6,529 nt of DNA from Akkermansia sp. GTDB taxonomy: Bacteria > Verrucomicrobiota > Verrucomicrobiia > Verrucomicrobiales > Akkermansiaceae. Location: assembly GCA_017379255.1 (NCBI GenBank), contig JAFNWZ010000223.1:1-6529 (forward strand). The letters are read 5' to 3'. The notes below the pieces were generated by a model. The model saw only the letters and a list, made by a program, of their open reading frames with translations. It ran no database searches and was not told the origin of the DNA. Below, piece by piece: positions 4,360-6,529 of the stretch (positions are counted from its first letter, which is position 1; every line of letters begins with the position of its first letter). Made by a program: the position numbers and the translations under genes.

Positions 4360-6529
4360 ACCTGCAGCTTGTACACCTTGCCGTTGAAGGAAGACCCCAG
4401 TGTCTCCAGCGGCAGCACAAAGGTGCTCATGCGGTCATTCTGGTGCAGCGGGAAACGCACGTTTTCCGGTTCGCCGGCATCGACCCCGTCGAGCAGCAGA
4501 GAGGTTCTGCCCATGCTCCCGATGAGTTCGAGCTTCACGCGCTTGCCGACCGGCAGTTTCGCCTGGAAGGCAAACTCAATCGAATCGCTGCGGCGCAGCG
4601 TGATGCGGCCATCCTTGCCGGCAGCCAGCAGCTTCCCCTGGCGGGATTCAAGCAACACCTGTTCCTTGCCGGGTTCCGGCGCGGCGCTCATTTCCAGTTC
4701 CATGGTCAGGTGGTAGTCCGGCCCCTTGGAGCCCCTTTTGAGAGCCAGGGGCAGGGATTCGGGCGAGATGTCGAGCCGGGTCTTGTTCCGGCAGAGCGGA
4801 TTGCAGAACGGAATGCGGCTGATGCGGGAAACCAGGGCATTATGCTCATCGAAGCTGCGGGGAGCCTGGGGCTGTCCCCACATCTTTTGCGAGAGTACAT
4901 TCACCAGCCCCTCAATGCTTCCCCAGATATCGTGTGCACCGTAACCCTTGTGCAGACGGTCGATTTCATCATTCCACACGGCGAAGGCCGCCCCCAGCAG
5001 CTGCGGGTGCCCGGCGGGAAGCGTTTCGGCTCCGAAGCGGTTGGGAACCCAGTTCTCGTAGAGCCCCTGGCGGTTGTTGTCGGCGCGGTAATAGCCCGCA
5101 AAAGGCACCACATACAAATCGCGGTCAAAGGTTGTAATCACATCGTAGCCCGCGCTCACTGATTGCCAGGCGCTGCTCCAGTCCTGGCTCCACAGATTCA
5201 TCTGCACCCCGGCAGCCTGCACCGGGGTCTGGCCCGGCTTGGCTTTCAGGCTGCCCCAGAAACGCGGCGTGTGCTTGCGGCTCAGAATATGCTTCAGCAG
5301 GCCATTGGTGAACTTGCGATAATCCTCTGCCGAGCCGAAGAACTCGTCTGACCCCACATGCACCACCGGACAATCCTTGAACGCCGCGTTCTTTTCATGG
5401 AGGTATTCATCCCACACCTTGCCCATAAAGGCAAGCGTCTTCGGGTTGGCGGCGTCCAGCATCTCGCAGCGGCGCTCCACATGCTGCATCTGCCCCTTGT
5501 AAATCAAATCCGGGCGCACGCGGGTGAAGGAAAGCGCGTGTCCGGGGGCGTCAAATTCCGGCACAATGCGCACTCCGTGCTCGCCGGCAAACTTGACCAG
5601 CTTGCGGAACTCGGCCTTGCTGTAGCTCAGATCCTGCGCCGTGAGCGGCGTGCCGTCCGCCCCCTTGATGCGGCTTTCCAGGCGGAAGGCCGAGTAGGAC
5701 TTCTTGAAGGGGTCGGCCCCCTCCCTCACATAATGCTCATGGAAGATGTAATTATCATTCAGGTGCAGCTGCAGATCATTCATCTTGTACCAGGCCATGA
5801 GCCGCACCACATCCTTGATGTAATCCATCGGGATGGGCAGGCGCGCCACATCCAGCATGAAGCCGCGAACCTTGTAGCGCGGGGCATCCCATGCCGTGCC
5901 GCAGGGCAGTTCCGCCGGGTTCTGCACCAGCATCTGCAGCAGCGTGCGCGTGCCCCAGTAAAGCCCGGTTTCTCCCTTGGAGCTGATGGTTACGCCCTTG
6001 TCGTCAATGTGCAGCGTATACGCCTCCGATTCCTTTCCCTTCTGGCGCGTCAGCTGGATATGCGCCGCCCCGGCATTCTCGCCCTTGCTTGCCTTATAGC
6101 CCTTGGGCAGCACGGCATTCAGCTCGCGGATGAACTCGGTGCAGCACTCTGCATCCCCCGCCACCAGGATTTCCCGGGGTAGCTTCCAGACCCCGCTGGC
6201 GCCGCTCCAGCTGAGCAGCTCGGGAATCACCCTGGGCTTCGGATTTCCTCCGGCGGAGTCGCCACCCTGACCCGGCACGGTGATTTCATAATCGCGGCTG
6301 ATAGCCTTCTGCTCACCCCGGCTCAGTTCAAAACTCACGCGCACCCGGGTATCGCTCATCGGGGGCTTGATTTTTCCCTTCTTGTCGATAATCTGTTCAT
6401 AGTCTGCGCCCAGCAGTCGCACCTTCGCCCCCTTCGCCCGGGGAAGCACAAGCTTCTTATCCCCCGCTCCGGGCGAGGCTACCTGCAGGTTATTGGCCAG
6501 TTGCTGCAAATCATTCGCCAGCAGGCTAC
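4353..6529 (-). CDS. GH20 family beta-hexosaminidase / lacto-N-biosidase-like enzyme, 5' end outside the window
   Basis: The frame has no stop up to the right edge, so the N-terminus, including any signal peptide, is missing. An internal TTG at 6509 is unlikely to be the true start, because the upstream codons continue the same domain. Residues are numbered from that TTG. A degenerate bacterial Ig-like domain (about 8-80, with ADYEQIIDKKGKIKPP) is followed by a Gly-rich linker, a GH20b-like N-terminal domain (about 93-195) and a GH20 barrel (about 210-565). Motifs are RGFMLDVAR (from 215), LHLNDN (248-253), PEFDAPGHALSF (from 317), HVGSDEF with the catalytic pair Asp388-Glu389, LYVVPFAGYY (from 465) and FAVWNDE (509-515). 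A LamG/concanavalin-like domain ends the protein (about 577-718). GH20 enzymes cleave beta-GlcNAc/GalNAc, or lacto-N-biose in some members, using substrate-assisted catalysis through the 2-acetamido group. HLNDN, HVGSDE and AVWNDE resemble the lacto-N-biosidase-like branch rather than classic chitobiases, but exact specificity is inference. Confidence 0.9.
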   Translation of the reverse strand, partial: SLLANDLQQLANNLQVASPGAGDKKLVLPRAKGAKVRLLGADYEQIIDKKGKIKPPMSDTRVRVSFELSRGEQKAISRDYEITVPGQGGDSAGGNPKPRVIPELLSWSGASGVWKLPREILVAGDAECCTEFIRELNAVLPKGYKASKGENAGAAHIQLTRQKGKESEAYTLHIDDKGVTISSKGETGLYWGTRTLLQMLVQNPAELPCGTAWDAPRYKVRGFMLDVARLPIPMDYIKDVVRLMAWYKMNDLQLHLNDNYIFHEHYVREGADPFKKSYSAFRLESRIKGADGTPLTAQDLSYSKAEFRKLVKFAGEHGVRIVPEFDAPGHALSFTRVRPDLIYKGQMQHVERRCEMLDAANPKTLAFMGKVWDEYLHEKNAAFKDCPVVHVGSDEFFGSAEDYRKFTNGLLKHILSRKHTPRFWGSLKAKPGQTPVQAAGVQMNLWSQDWSSAWQSVSAGYDVITTFDRDLYVVPFAGYYRADNNRQGLYENWVPNRFGAETLPAGHPQLLGAAFAVWNDEIDRLHKGYGAHDIWGSIEGLVNVLSQKMWGQPQAPRSFDEHNALVSRISRIPFCNPLCRNKTRLDISPESLPLALKRGSKGPDYHLTMELEMSAAPEPGKEQVLLESRQGKLLAAGKDGRITLRRSDSIEFAFQAKLPVGKRVKLELIGSMGRTSLLLDGVDAGEPENVRFPLHQNDRMSTFVLPLETLGSSFNGKVYKLQVE

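Noticed and set aside
4443..5162. A 239-codon plus-strand open frame opposite the 3' part of the GH20 gene
   Set aside because: It overlaps the LamG-like domain and barrel end in antisense and shows no family features.
5358..6182. A 274-codon plus-strand open frame opposite the GH20 gene
   Set aside because: It is antisense to the conserved GH20 barrel, has no domain signature, and its composition is a codon-bias artefact.

Overview
The window looks like accessory, carbohydrate-active DNA from a Gram-negative bacterium of the PVC group. My best guess is a gut-associated, Akkermansia-like member of the Verrucomicrobiota. This rests on protein style only: a GH2 enzyme with an F5/8-type-C insert, a GH20 enzyme with a degenerate Ig-like domain and a LamG-like tail, and a compact ECF sigma operon in moderately GC-rich DNA. 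There is no rRNA or other taxonomic marker here, so the assignment is an inference.

Layout. On the minus strand, positions 1-1105 hold a three-gene operon read from right to left. It consists of an ECF-type RNA polymerase sigma factor (1105-581), a small single-pass membrane protein that is probably its anti-sigma partner (584-138), and the first 47 codons of a third protein that runs off the left edge (141-1). Both junctions are ATGA stop/start overlaps, so the three are very likely translationally coupled. A gene-free stretch of about 300 bp (1106-1404) separates the operon from a divergent plus-strand gene. It contains an AT-rich patch with a good sigma70-like promoter for the sigma operon and a weaker candidate facing the other way.

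On the plus strand, 1405-4344 encodes a complete exported GH2 beta-galactosidase-type glycoside hydrolase of 979 residues, with both catalytic glutamates and a discoidin-like module inserted in its N-terminal domain. Convergent to it, with only 8 bp between the stop codons, is a GH20 family enzyme on the minus strand (4353 to beyond 6529). Its 5' end lies outside the window. It retains the catalytic Asp-Glu pair and has an Ig-like domain before, and a LamG-like domain after, the catalytic part.

How they may work together. A GH2 beta-galactosidase and a GH20 beta-hexosaminidase or lacto-N-biosidase-like enzyme attack linkages found in the same Gal/GlcNAc-containing glycans, such as mucin O-glycans, N-glycans and milk oligosaccharides. 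The neighbouring sigma/anti-sigma pair could sense an envelope or glycan signal, but the window shows only proximity and divergent orientation, not a regulatory link. I see no mobile element, CRISPR array, tRNA or rRNA. The least conventional items are the sigma/membrane-protein/unknown triad and the modular build of the two hydrolases.
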